DNA from: Sphagnum magellanicum
Lineage: Eukaryota; Streptophyta; Sphagnopsida; Sphagnales; Sphagnaceae
NCBI GenBank assembly: GCA_021904315.1
Contig: CM038907.1
Location: forward strand, 28,961,223 to 29,025,222
Length of the DNA stretch: 64,000 nucleotides
Reading direction: 5' to 3'
Below are positions 11,651-23,940 of the stretch, one piece after another; the stretch's first letter is position 1; the number at the start of each line of letters is the position of its first letter. A model generated the notes under the pieces. The model saw only the letters and a list, made by a program, of their open reading frames with translations, did not search any database and had not been told where the DNA came from. Both the position numbers and the translations under genes were made by a program.

Positions 11651-13290
11651 TTCTGCAAAATTCATCAATTCCATTTTCATCATAAGAGACATGCGAACTT
11701 GCACCATAGTAGGGAAAGGACATAGGTTGGAGAGAAAAGGTCTCTACTAACTCCAAGCTAAGAGTATTACAAATGTTGAAAGAAAGATTTAAGGGATAAA
11801 TTAGAGGAAATGGATTTAAAGGTTGTAACTCCATGACAAAAATAAAGCCCATGTAGTTTCACGATTCGCACGTTCATGCCTTGATCAATGTAATTTCTAG
11901 TTGGGTAACTTTGATTTTGGGAAGATAAACAATATTCAATGAAAATGGATTTAGGGTGAAAAAGAAGATGAACATTGAATTCAAAGTTTCAGGAAGAAAA
12001 ACAATAGACAACAAAAAAAAATTCAAGGGGAAGAAAGAGATGACAAGCCTTGTAAGATCAATAGCAACATGCATGTGAGGTGCAAAATGCAAAAAAGTTG
12101 CAGATTGTAAACAATGTAGAAGGTGGTGGAATGTGGAAACCTTAAACCCTAAACCACCCACACACCCACACCTTTATTAACCCTAAAGTCTCTTCTTTGA
12201 GAATTCATAGCACAAAATGTTCAAATCCCAAATGCTCAAAGCACAAACCAAAAGTTCACAACCTGAAGTCTCTTCTTTAAAAGTTCATAGCACAAAATGC
12301 ACAAAGCACAAACGTTTGAAGCACAAACCAAAAGCTTGTAACACAAAAGGCAACAAAACATAAGCTCAAATGCACAAGACACAAAACACAAACCGGAATC
12401 ATTCAAAGGCACAAAGCACACATGCTCAAAGGCATTAGTGCAGAGCTCCAACACAAAATGCAAAGAAAAAACATACAAAGGAGGAAAAGTTTACCTTCTT
12501 CTAGGCCTTGATGCTTAAGTGTTCATCCATCTCCCCTTATAGCTTTCGCTTCCACACTCTCCCAAATGCAATAGCAATTGTGTAATTCAACAGTGCAGGT
12601 TGAATGTTGCAAGCAACAAGAGCAAAAAAAAATGGTAGTTGAGAATCATGAAATGAAGCCCGATGCATTGTGCACTTAACACTTAGCACACAAAACACAC
12701 AAAAACACAAGCCACCCTAAGCCTAGCCAGATATGAAATGGTTTGTATAACCGGGTTTTTGACAGACACTTGGACCTTTGAATGTCACCAGGTTTCAAAT
12801 GGTTATTATAACCAGGTTTTTGATAGAAACCCGGCTCCTACATTGTTCCCTTGTTGAATATGGATATTTAAAATCTTAAAATCACCAGTTATGAGGCAGG
12901 GGTGGGGATTTAACTTTCAAAACACGCTGAATCAGAGGAGGGTCTGGGTTTTTGGAAAAATAAGACCTAGCAGGGATATCTCCAGATATCCAGTCTGAAA
13001 CCAGATTAATACCCAAAGCTCCAAGAAATACCCGGTGCACACTGGTTTAAACCCTCATTATCGGCTCTGGCCAGTGCTAACTTAATTCGCATCCAACATC
13101 TCACAGAAACTAATTTAGTGAGTACACCACAAATTTTGAACAATTGGAACCATGGAAACCAATGTGAACAAGGCAATTTGGAAAAAGTATAATGGTTCTG
13201 TATTATTAAGAGCTCCTCCCTCTTGTCATGGGGAACAAGCTTTTGTCACATTTAAGTTGCAAAAGGCATTTTTAATTAAGCAGTACTACT
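11651..13290. other. Unassigned insertion inside the copia element
   Basis: This does not read as copia sequence. At 12180-12480 there is a degenerate CACAAA/GCACAAACC-rich tract. At about 12737-12835 a roughly 62-bp block (ATAACCGGGTTTTTGA / ATAACCAGGTTTTTGA) occurs twice. No coding domain is recognised, and the boundaries of the insertion are not visible. Confidence 0.35.
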
Positions 13291-13374
13291 CGAAATGCAT
13301 ACTAGACACGTAAAGGCAGCGTGTAAGTATTGGCGAGAGTGAACTGACAACTACAAGCACACCATTCATTGGAA

Positions 13375-13640
13375 CGTGGATTGTGGATAACCCCCAACTG
13401 ATTTGACACGACGTTTCATCTACTGCACCTCTCTTATACAAAAACAGAAATCCATAAAAGGAAGCTAAGTAGGACAATAGGTAGGTACAAAGTAAATATA
13501 GATGCCTGTAGCTCGCCAATGCATAGGTAAGGGCTTGTTAGTTGTAAGCAGGCAGTAAAGATAATAACTGAGCTAACTACCATGCTTAGCTACCGAACTG
13601 GAACCCAATGGAAAAGTGTTTTCCTGTCTACCCACCCTCC
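13375..13640 (-). repeat. Dispersed repeat, copy 1 (inverted relative to 50.3-50.6 kb)
   Basis: Read on the minus strand, it carries ACACTTTTCCATTGGGTT, then GGTAGTTAGCTCAGT, a CTACCTACC-rich stretch and TCAGTTGGGGGTTATCCACA. The same blocks appear in the same order on the plus strand at about 50290-50625. It overlaps the 3' end of the unrecognised minus-strand gene at 13573-14255. Confidence 0.65.
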
Positions 13641-14255
13641 GTCCATCAACGCACCATCCATCCCTCGGTCCGCTGGTGCCACTGGCTGTTGGTGACACCG
13701 TCGTCGCTGCGTGTTTCTGCTGTCGCTCCGGGATGGTCCATCTCGCAGGAATTCTCATGGCTCGTCCAGGAGACATATGATTGCCAAGGGAAGGATAGGC
13801 GACATGGTTTTTTAGACTTTGCATTTCCGCGATGAGGGTCCTGCAAGCCTGTGGGAGTTTTGAACTCGGTAGAAGGTTGTCCCTAACATTTGGCAGGGAT
13901 GCAGGTGCACAACTGCAGATTGTGCACGAGAACCTCCGATTCACCTGCGAGACAAAGGCATGCCAGATGGGAAATAATTGACCACCAGCGGAGCACTCGA
14001 ACGCTGAATTGGGGTAGCTGCTTGGCTTCTCTTTTCCTTTGTCTTGCTCTTAGAAACTTCGGCGCCTGCTTTCGGTGGCGCCGACGAGCTGGAGGCGCTG
14101 CATTTGCACTCGCTCCTGAACCATCTCAAGGGATTCTTCGACCGAGTCTTCCTGACCTCCTCTGGAGTGACACCATGATAATCAGCTGCGGAACTCATCT
14201 TAGCAGTAGAACCCTCCATTGCCACCTGATGTTGATGAGCTAGCTTTGTACTCAC
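13573..14255 (-). CDS. Unrecognised minus-strand gene, possibly two exons
   Basis: This GC-rich island in AT-rich DNA holds a minus-strand frame from ATG at 14255 to a stop at 13941 (104 residues). It is Ser/Lys-rich, with KTRSKNPLRWFRSECKC and a C-terminal LVVNYFPSGMPLSR block. An abutting frame from 13944 to 13573 begins exactly after a good acceptor (TTTGTCTCGCAG), so an intron-bearing form joining both is possible, but I cannot place the donor. The region upstream to about 14850 would be leader and promoter. I recognise no family. It sits inside the block inserted into the copia element, so it may be a captured or transposed gene piece. Confidence 0.35.
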
Positions 14256-16888
14256 CGCCGCGGAGCAGCAAACGACGGAAACAAAAAAAAAGAGAAATTA
14301 GAGCTGAATTCCAAAATGAGCGTGCCTATCGATGCCCAAGATGATGGATCTCAGCTAAGATTATAGGTAGAGCTCCCGACTCTAGAGCTATACAGTAGGG
14401 AAGTAGAAGAAAAGGGCCAAAATTAGCTGGTCACTCACTTTCTGAAACTCGCACTAAGCAGCTTGAAGTCAAGAATCACAATGCTAGAGCAGTGGAGAGA
14501 TCAGACCAGAAGCTTCAAATCCAAATCTGGAGCAGTAAAGGAGGAGGAATAATTGGAGGGAACTCCAAGTCAGTTGTCTAACGATATAAGTGAAACGCAG
14601 ATTGATCACTAGAAGGCTTTCAAAGGAGATGATGGGAAATGCAAGTATAAAATGGAAAATGAAGAATATGGCGGATTCCAGGGAGCTGGATGTTGAATAT
14701 AAATGGCGGGGATGCTGTTGAAGTTTTCTTAGAAAGGGAAGGCCGCCAAGTTTGGGCAACACGCTGCGCGTGAGGCGGGACCCATGTCTGCCCTCTCCAC
14801 ACACGTATGCAGGAAAATCCTACAACTGGTAGAGAGTCCCTACACAATGTAATTTTGGAATGCTAAAGTTCTGTTAAGTGGAACGGTCCATTGCACGAAG
14901 GTTACTTGTGTAGTTTCTGGGAAAGAAATGTCAGAAAAGTAAGAAAAGTAAGATTTTATAAGGGGTTACCGGTTTTTCTAAATGAAGCTGCAAGACCTCA
15001 TCCTGTAGTTGGGATTCGTCAGCTGTCTTGTCTTTCCAGGCAAATGCTTCTGGCCTTGATTTCAATTTGTTGGAGCCAATTGTGATGAAGTTACTTACTA
15101 TTTTCCAATGGCCCAAAAACACACGAAACTGCTTTCTTTTCTGGCCAAGGCCTACCCTAATTTCAAGACCATGATCTACATTACCCTAAGGTCAATTTTG
15201 TCACTAAATAATCCTTCAAAATTGGAATTTTGTGTAAATATGAAGCTGAGGTGTTGATTTTAGCATCATTCATTATCACAGGCAAACCATGTGAAAAAGG
15301 AATAATTTCAAAGATCTAAAATCGAATTGATATTTTGGAAAAAAAAATTTAACTATTGGTTTTGGCAGTGTGGACGATGACAGTAGGCTATGGTACCCTA
15401 ATTTAGTTTTGGGGTGGGAAAAGTTAATGTTTAGTCTTTAGAGGCAAATCAAAAAAATTCTTGGGTTGTTGGTATGCAGGCACCAGTGTAGGTGCGGGTT
15501 CACCCAAGGCATCTTTCTTGTCCCGGAGAGAAAATTCCGAGGTTTGCCAAGGAATCTGGCATAAAGGGATGAATAGTTGTTCGTGGAAATAAGGGAGGAG
15601 GGTCCTCGGCAACTTACGAAGTACAGATTGTAAAGAAAGAAACCTCATATCGAGGTATCAAAAGTAGTCCTTTTGACCTTGGTAGTCAGGCATGCATTTA
15701 ACATAGTGGACGGCCTCTTCCCGACGCCTTCCCATGGCTGCAGGGCTCCTCTGAGGTGGAACGGACCAGTGTTGGCTGGTCATCGCTCTTTTTTCATAAT
15801 GCGCTTGGTAGGACCACACTGGGTATGATATCATTTTTTTGAAAATTTGAATTGTTGGTTATCAATTTCAACATTATACCCTTGGTTATCAATTTACTGG
15901 AACATTTTAGGAAAATGTATGAAAAGGTCACTCTAATTCACTTTTTTGGCAGAAGTTTCCATTTCCTTCAAAGAAAAAGTCATCAAATTTTAGCTTTGTT
16001 TCATTTATTGGGGAGCGTGTCACCACAGGTCTATCTACTCACTACTGTTTCAATGGTCCTAAATAAAACTGTTGACAATTATGTCACAATATGTCTGGGG
16101 ATGCTTGCTAGGGTAGCCTGCCTTATGACCGAACACCGTCCATGACCAAACACCCAAAATAATCACTATTGGGGGGTTAGCAAATAAGGATGGCCCTACG
16201 GCTGTTCATATGTTGCCCTATCATTGAATGCTTGGTGATAAAAAATTGCATTTGGCATTTTTTATAGTTCCAACCAATGACATTGAGTTTATGTTTGGTC
16301 ATGGGAGCATCAAAGAATTTTTATACAAAGATTTTGTTCATTTACTTAGTGGAAGGTGTTTGTTGATGAAGGTTTAAAGAATAGTATAGCACACACATAT
16401 GTGTGCATCTATATGGCCATTAACCACACTATTGGACAAAATTTATGGCACATTTATAATTTTTGCTATTCTATGACTAAAGGTAATGTTTGGACATGGG
16501 CTCATATACATCACAAAGCAATGCACATACATTTTACAAATCTAAAAAATCCAAATGTACTTGGGGCTTTAAGTGTTTGGTGTAAGGTGTGATTTAAGGT
16601 AGACTTACAAACAATGACCTCCATTATGTGTTTTTAATGTTTGGTGATGAGTACAAATTTTAAGGTTGAAAAGGGTACAACACATTAAAGGACTCCAATA
16701 GCACAAGTTTCTAAACCTAAGGATCTAAGAAATTCCTAAGTCTCTTTCTCGCCAAAACAACCCATCACAATCATAATGTTAGTAGTCTAACTGCAATTGT
16801 ATTACATTCAACTTAACTTAACACAATTGCAAATGGACATGTCTAAACTACCACAAAATGTGGAAAATGAACTTCAAGCATTTTAGAA
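14256..16888. other. Mixed spacer within the inserted block
   Basis: 14256-15120 stays GC-richer and would be the 5' region of the minus-strand gene. A short plus-strand exon-like stretch at 15036-15085 follows a TTTCCAG acceptor but leads nowhere. 15120-16888 becomes AT-rich with no supportable frame. Confidence 0.25.
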
Positions 16889-18130
16889 TTGTTATGTCCC
16901 AATGCAATAGTGTTCATATCACAAATGCCTAAGGAAAATATAGAGATTTCAAAGATACTAATCAAAGAAAAGAAGATTGAGTTGTTTAGCAAAGTGAAAG
17001 ATGAGACACAAAGTTGCTTAGCAAAAGGAAGGAAGAAACCAAATAACTATAAATCAAAGGGAAAGAGGTGCTACAGACTATGAAAGAGAGTACCCAAGAC
17101 AGAGAATCACTCAGATGAAAACATAATTGCATGTATTGACAAGATTTACAAGGAAAGTTTTAACAAGTACATTTACTTTCGTTGGATAGCTAAATTAGTT
17201 GTCCCTATAATAGGAAAGAGTGTGAAAAATACTAGGTCAGCGCAAATTTCCTATAGCTCAAGCATAATGTACAATTAAATACACTCCTACAACCTACACA
17301 ACAACAACATATGAAAATTTAGATTAAACTGATTTTGTAGACATCTTTGATATGATCAACACTAGTCTATTAACATAATAATATAGATTGCATAAAATCC
17401 CTAAATTAACACACTTCTTGTTTTCTTGGTCTAAACCAACTCTTGCAACTTGTTCTACCAAAACTTGGCATCCTTGTACACCCAACATCAATACAGGCCG
17501 GGTCACATATGGAATTGTGATGAGATTGGGATTCGAATAGGGAAGTGATCAAGAGTTAATGCTATAACAAAGAAGGAATCTCATCAAATATATAACACTA
17601 TCCCTAAATCCAATAGCATGGTTTAAAACAATTACAATGAGTTAGACAAGGCTACATTTGCAAGCTAGATAGATAAGGCATTAGATTTAGTTTTGTCCAA
17701 AAGAAACATCAAGAATGGGATTTAGGTTATAAGAATTTGGCCTTTTAATCCAAAGGCTATGGATGGAAGGACTAAGCCCAATGAACTTTACATTGCTAAT
17801 CATAACAACAACACATCAAATGAAGATAATGTAGAAATTTTTAATGGAACAATGAATGATACTAAAGGTTGGGGTGAAGATGGAGTAGTTGTAGAATTAA
17901 TCAACATAATCACCACTATATATGAACTTGCTAGAACTAAAGTTGATGTTGATGGGTAGGAACAATTACCAAGGTACTATGTGGAAAAGCCCGCAAGTCC
18001 TCGTATTTTAAGAGATATATGAACAAAAGGTAATTTAGACTACACAGTTGATCTATGTGAATCTACACATGCATCTAACGAGGAGTTGCTTCATTTTAAA
18101 AAAGTTCAAGCTTCAATTTGCCTTTAGAAT
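16889..18130 (+). mobile_element. Pogo-like (DDE_1) transposase relic
   Basis: A broken DNA-transposon transposase on the plus strand. The clearest part is 17430-17620: FYQNLASLY followed by HIWNCDEIGI (17505-17530), which matches the first catalytic Asp motif (IWNCDETGI) of pogo/jerky-type DDE transposases, then a VNAITKKESHQIYNT-like block. Further on, WPFNPKAM (17740-17765) matches the family's GIWPLNP block. An acidic tail ends in LPRYYVEKPASPRILRDI (17965-18018). Many stops and frameshifts separate the blocks. Terminal repeats and the TA duplication were not found. It lies within the block inserted into the copia element. Confidence 0.6.
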
Positions 18131-18369
18131 TTGTTATCCCTCTCGCATTTACCTGCAAGCAAAAACACATGGCAAAAAGCCATTAATGGATTATAATTAG
18201 TCCAATGTTGTTACTTTTGATGAATATCTGCAAGTTTCACTTTTTAAAAATTATGGACAAAAAAATAATATAAGTAATTAAAAAACGAAGGAAAAAGGAA
18301 AGGGAAGAAATAAATAAAAGGTGTGCAATATATTCACATAATGTGGAACAATTATAAAATGTAAAAAAA

Positions 18370-21165
18370 ACTTTACTCTTGCACAAAAGACTTAAACACA
18401 TCAAGTTTCAAACTCTTTATGAGTTGTTTAAAGAAGGACTTCTCTTGGGTCTACCAAAGTTGGTGAAGCTTGACCATGTATGTGACATTTGCCAAATTGG
18501 GAAGCAAGCAAAGATGAAGTTTTCGAAAACCACAATAACCACAACAAAGTCACTTCAATTGGTTCATAGTGATGTATGTGGACCATTCAAAACATCAGCT
18601 TACAATTGTGTTCTCTACTTTGTCACCTTTATTAATGATTATAATAGATGAATCTTGGTAACTTTCATGAAAACCAAGAATCATGTCCTTGAGGAGTTCA
18701 AAATATTCAAGGGAATAGTAGAGACCATCACATGACACAAGCTGGAAATTTTGTGGATAGATAATGGAGGATAACACATATTTGTTGAATTTCACAAGTA
18801 TTATTTCAATCATGGCATCATTCACTAATTTTCTACGCCTTATTCCCTTGAGAGCAACGAAATAATTGAAACGAAAAATAGGTCATTATGTGAAACTGTG
18901 AAATGTCTTCCTAAAGTTGTCTTCCTAAAACGATGTGGTCAAAAGAAATCTAAATAGCTTGTTATTTGTTCAACAGGCATCCAACCAAATCATTGAAAAT
19001 CACATACTAGAACAATTATTTATTGGAATAAAACAGGATGTCTTTCACCTACATGTTTTTGGTACATGAATCTTTGCCCACATACCCAAACACCAAAGAA
19101 CCAAAATGGATCCCAAGGTAGCAAGATGCATACTCATTGGATGGGACACAACCACCAAGCGTTACCATTGTTACAATCTGCTGACCAAGAAGATCTTCAT
19201 CACATGACATGTGAAGATAGATGAGTCGGAAATTTCAACTATAGAAGTTGTAATTGGAGAAAATCATTCTACATTTGACTTTCAATGGAATGTATGTTCT
19301 TCTCCTACTATCTCTACTAATACAATTCCCACAATAATTCCTCAAATTCCCTTTCCTATTGAAAATTATGCACCAAATCAAAACTCTACATCATTGTTTG
19401 ATAAATCTTTTGCTCCAAGTTGTGCATCTCCTACAGCTTTTTTCGATCTTCCCACACAATAACAATTTTCCCAATCCATTTTGCCAAATTCCATGCATGA
19501 ATCCTCTTCACCTCCCAAAAGCTCTGAACAAATCAATATTGGGCCTCTACAAAGTTCCACACGCAATAGGAAGCTCTCTATTTTTCTTGATCAATATGTC
19601 ACGAACTTGGTGGAAGATTTAACATACCATGAGGTACAACATTTTGAAATGGAAATTAACCATGGATGATGAGACGATTAGCATAACCAAAATGAAAACT
19701 TGGACCCTTGTTCCTCACCCCAAGGAAAGTAGGCCATTACCTATAGGTGGATTTACAAGAAAACACTGAGAATCAATGGAGTTGTGGAACATTACAAAGC
19801 TAGATTAGTTGCAAAAGGATGCAAATAAAAGGCTAGAGTAGATTTTGAGGAAACTTTTGAACCAGTTGCAAAATGGAATACCATTAAAGTAGTGAGTGTT
19901 TTAGCAAGTTCAAAAGGCTAGAAAGTACATCACTTGGATGTCAAGACAACATTCTTGAATGGTTGTCAATCTCAATGATGAAGTTTACATGTAACAACCA
20001 CATGAATATGAAGTTCATAAAAATGAAAAATTGGTTTGCAAACTGTCATGAACCTTGTACAACTCAAACAAACACCACTTCAGTGGTATGGAATATAGAT
20101 AAATTTTTGAAGAAAAATGGATTACAGAAATCAACATTTGATGGTAACATGTATTATCATCACTAGAATGACAAAATGTCATATTAATCCTATACATCAA
20201 TGATCTATTTCTGATTAGGGATGATGTTGAATGCATATCCTGATTAAAAAATAAACTGGGGAACAAATTTGATAGGACCTCATTAGGTTAATGTTCCAAA
20301 TATTTGGGCATTCAATTTGTTCATTGAAAAGATGGGGTTTTCCTTCATCAAATAGATTATGCATCTAGCATCTTGGAAGAATTTGGAATGATGGAATGTA
20401 ACCCATCAAAGACTCCCCTGCCACAAAATCTCAAGTTACGCATGGACATGAACTCCTCTCCAATCGATTTACAACTTTATCAATGGATGGTTGATAAATT
20501 AGTATTTCTAGCCAACACCAGATGGGATATTGTGTATATCTTGAACCTTGTTTCATGCTTCATGACACAATCCCAACTTTCTCATTTACAAGTAGTGAAA
20601 TCTATCATTTGTTACATCAAAGGCACCATACATTTTGGTTTCTTCTATGGACAGTTGACTAAACTAAAACTTTCTGGCTTCAGTGATGCGGATTTGGGGG
20701 GGGGGGGTACATGGATGAGCAGAAATCTACAAAAGCATATATTTTCATGATCAACAACACTCTTATTACTTGGTGCACAAAGAAACAAACATGTATTGTG
20801 TTATTTTCTACAAAATTGGAATACCATGCACTAGTTGAAGCAACCAAAGAAGCAATATGGATCAAACATTTATTAAGAGTTTGGAATTTTGAAAATAGGA
20901 CCAATCGATCTTTATTGTGACAATCAAAGTACAATCAAGATTTCCCACAATCATGTGTATCACACATTAACAAAACATTTTGAGATACACGTGCATTTTG
21001 TGAGAAATATGGTTGAAAGGAAAGAAATAAGAATTTCATATGTTTCAACTAATAATCAATCAATAGACATCTTGACCAAAGCACTAAAAAAAACCAAATT
21101 TGAAAATTGTGTGAAATTATTTAACACCTCTATAATTTTCAAGTCTAAGAATCTAAATGTTTGAT
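18370..21165 (+). other. copia pol remnants (integrase, reverse transcriptase, RNase H)
   Basis: Fossil pol region of the copia element, right of the nested insertions. Parts in order: pre-integrase zinc region with CDICQIGKQ (near 18480), integrase core start with LVHSDVCGPF (near 18560), reverse transcriptase with ARLVAKG and a DVKTTFLNG-like block (19800-19960), and an RNase H part with the Asp-x2-ST-x-KIS pattern (near 20915). The order integrase before reverse transcriptase is diagnostic of Ty1/copia. The region is broken in many places. Confidence 0.85.
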
Positions 21166-21195
21166 GCCTAGGAAGTCTTATGCCACTTCTCTAAA

Positions 21196-21447
21196 TTAAA
21201 AACCTTTGTATATGGCTCCTTTGAATCCATCTACTTGTGCTTTACAATTTGCCCAAGTAGTGTATATACCTTGTTGTCTTCCAACATGAACAATATAATA
21301 TTTCTTTGACCTAACCATTAGAAGACCTTTAGATGTAGAAGAATATTTGTTACTAAAGGAATTCACTTTTTCTCGAATGCATGATGTTTCAACATCTGAT
21401 ACAAAGGACTCATGTTGATAGGCTCTTGAACTCCCATGATCACCCAC
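21196..21447 (-). pseudogene. RNase H1 N-terminal (hybrid-binding / Cauli_VI) domain fragment
   Basis: On the minus strand a frame of 83 residues ends with KKYYIVHVGRQQGIYTTW and then CKAQVDGFKGAIYKGF. This is the compact N-terminal domain of eukaryotic RNase H1, also found in caulimovirus transactivators, where it binds RNA-DNA hybrids; the family pattern is YYVVxxGRxxGIYxxWxxCxxQVxGFxGAxYKxF. No RNase H catalytic domain follows. It lies antisense between the copia RNase H remnant and the right LTR, so it looks like a captured gene fragment or a small separate insertion. Confidence 0.65.
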
Positions 21448-21808
21448 ATTGGATGAGCAAACAAGTTGAGAATGAAACTAGAAGATAATCAAATCACAAG
21501 CTTTTCGAATCATCTCAAATAGAAACCAAATCACTAGGAGGAACATCTCAAATTGCATCACACAAAGGAATTTAGATCAGCAAACTAGTTAGCCAAGTTC
21601 ATGTCATGACTTGAAATTTAAACAATCGGATAGTTACCATGGTCATAGTCTTTGTGATCTCCTAAAGTTGTTCAAAGACTTCTACCCAAATCATTTGGAT
21701 GTGCGACATTGTATTGAGAAAAAGAATATGAGAAATTTGGGTTCAAAGATTAAGGCTCCAGGGAAGGATAGAAAGAGTTTAAGTTTTAAGGTAGAGATTC
21801 AAGGAAGG

Positions 21809-22023
21809 TGTTAAAACTATATGAACTTAAGATGAAACTCTACTTTTCATCTATTAGATTAATTAGACAAAGTAGAATCTAGAGTAGAATCTATCTAACC
21901 AATCATGCTAGTGATTGATGATTAACTTGATTAGGATTGCTCTTTGATTAGGATCACTCCTTGTATTTAATTTTGGCAACTCTTCTTTTCAGTATTCGTG
22001 CAATACAAAACACTTATTTAACA
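21809..22023 (+). repeat. Right LTR of the copia element
   Basis: Starts TGTTAAAAC and ends ATTTAACA, preceded by a purine-rich AAGGAAGG stretch, and followed by the GTTAT target duplication at 22024-22028. Confidence 0.9.
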
Positions 22024-22028
22024 GTTAT

Positions 22029-22550
22029 GCAATTCATTTTCCAAACCTTAGCAACTACCATCACTCCAAGGAACATACATTTGAACACACTTCCAACTAC
22101 TCCACCTCCAAGAAAATCCATAAGAAAAATTTGCACATCGAGTCGAAAATCTATGATGTATGGATGTTCATGATTAGAAACCTTTACCTCCACTTTTTCT
22201 AAAAGGTGTTTTGCAATCTTTCGAAAATTTGGGATATATATTATAGCTCTTATGTACTCTTTCATGTTATGTATCAAGCCTTCAATGTTTCTTCTATAGG
22301 CTAGTTGGACGTTTGAATCTAGAAAAGCTAAATCTATGGCGAGACCATATATCTCGTCTATCTTAATTTGCACCAACACATTCACACATGCAAAAAACTC
22401 TTTCAAGTGGAGGATGACCTTTCTTTCGAATGATGCAAAATCGGAAGAGGTAATCACTAACATCCACCAATCCTTTTGGGTCCACTGTTTGATGAAAATT
22501 GTTGGCCACATCACATGGCACCCCTTAATTCCATTAAAGTTGTTTCGCAA
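22029..22550 (-). pseudogene. Protein kinase pseudogene, N-terminal half
   Basis: The minus-strand frame from 22550 reads an alpha-helical N-terminal region (residues about 1-130, with an EYIRAIIYIPNF block), then the glycine-rich loop GGGVVGSVFK and the VVAKVWK strand holding the ATP-binding Lys. Right after this comes the copia right flank and target duplication. The kinase resumes at 9279 with the alphaC/beta4 region. The N-terminal half itself is open, so most decay may postdate or accompany the insertion. A helical N-terminal region ahead of a kinase domain fits the moss and lycophyte Tyr-kinase-like families. Confidence 0.75.
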
Positions 22551-23721
22551 GGAAGATCTATCGAATTTTGAAATACATATTTGTCAAGGTACGTAAGGGA
22601 GGCCACATATTTGTTTGTAAGGAGTCTGCACACAACACGGGTTTTACTTTATGTTGTTAGTCCATTTTGAGCCTGAAACGATTTATGCACCTTGACCTTG
22701 TCCCAACAGAAACCTAGGACATGTGCGCTTATTTCTAGATTATCAATAGAGAAAATTTTGACGCAAATTGTCTCCCAAACCCCACCAAACCTTCCCCGAA
22801 AAGATTCCAATGTGGCATGTTGATGATATTGGAGGTTTCTCCAATTCAATCCTCGCTATTAGTCCACAAAGTACATGATCCCCAAGAGGAGATGAACAAA
22901 TCTCCCTTTTACACAAACCACCTTCCATTAGATCAAAATTTTAACTTGTTAAGCCACTACTATGATAAGGGGTACTTGTGACTAACTGCTATTGTGAGAC
23001 TTCCAACCCCAAAAAAATTGTCAAGTTTTTTTTCCTCAGTGCACATACACATGTGGTCACACAAACACATCAACTGTAGGTTGCAAGCACTCAGAGCTTG
23101 GATCTCTTTTGAATGGAGGTGAATCCAAAAACATTTCGGCCTTGCCCTTTATGTATATGGGGATAAATCATCTTGGGTTTTCGCACAAAAATTGTGTATG
23201 GGCCCCATTCTCTTTGTGCGAAACTGTAATCCCAAAATCTATGAACTATGGATTATTCTTCCCTTGCTCAGCACAAGGGAAAAACCCACCCACATCGTTT
23301 TCCTCTATCTTTCTTTCTATGTCTCTCTGTTTGTGCTTTGCTTCTTCTTTGAAATGCACTCAATGACAAAAACATGTGAAAAAAGACAAAAGGAAAAAGA
23401 AAGTGGCAAGTGTTTTTTAAGTTTAGCGAGTTTCAAAGACAAAAGTTTCAAGGAAGGCACGAGACATTAAAAGGTGGCCTTAGTGAGTCACATGGGTTAG
23501 CTACTATTCACAAGTATAACGACTTGTGTAGGGTAAAAACATCTCCATAGTCTTCTTCTTCTTATTCTTGTTCTTCACTATTATTATGTAGGAAGAGATT
23601 TTGTCCTTTTCATATTCCTCGTTTGTGTCTCTTTCTTTATTTTAGCATATGTCAAATTTAGGGTTTGTTGTAATCCCAAAATTGTTGTTGCTTTTCCCTA
23701 GAGCCATTTTTGCTCCAATTT
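22551..23721. other. Spacer right of the kinase pseudogene
   Basis: Moderately AT-rich. Short frames on both strands match nothing I know. It may contain remnants of the kinase 5' exons or leader. Confidence 0.25.
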
Positions 23722-23910
23722 TTCACACATGAGGTAGTGTTCAGGTTCCACTAGAAATGTTCCGAATCTAATTCTTCACACATGATGTAGTGTTTAGGTT
23801 TCACTAGAAATGTTCTAGGTCTAGTTCTTCTTCACACATGAGCTAATGTTCAGGTTCCACGAAAACTAGTTCATACATGATGTATTGTTCAAGTTCCTCC
23901 ATTGTTTTTT
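23722..23910 (+). repeat. Tandem repeat of about 54 bp, four copies
   Basis: Units begin TTCACACATGA at 23722, 23775 and 23831, with a shortened fourth unit near 23870. Each contains GTTCAGGTTCCAC followed by TAGAAATGTTC. Copies are diverged and the spacing shrinks in the last unit. Confidence 0.75.
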
Positions 23911-23940
23911 GTGTCTAAACAAAACTTGAACCCCTTTTAT

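Larger units (their letters stand above)
9285..22023 (+). mobile_element. Ty1/copia LTR retrotransposon fossil with nested insertions
   Basis: An old copia-type element about 12.7 kb long, bounded by LTRs beginning TGTTA and ending TAACA, with the 5-bp duplication GTTAT on both sides (9280-9284 and 22024-22028). Just inside the left LTR, TGGTATTAAAGC resembles the usual copia primer site for initiator-Met tRNA. Internal order is copia-like: gag with a zinc knuckle (about 9640-10810), a protease-like stretch (to about 11097), then after a roughly 7-kb block of later insertions a pre-integrase/integrase part (about 18370-19200), reverse transcriptase (about 19690-20660) and RNase H (about 20680-21165). 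It is heavily broken throughout. The two LTRs differ at about 25 of 214 positions by eye, so the insertion is old. Confidence 0.9.

Noticed and set aside
13608-13846. Plus- and minus-strand frames overlapping the 13.57-14.26 kb gene
   Set aside because: Alternative frames of the same GC-rich stretch; the chosen minus-strand frames have the better start and acceptor.
23722-23910. CRISPR-like array
   Set aside because: Units are contiguous tandem copies without unique spacers, in a plant nuclear setting.
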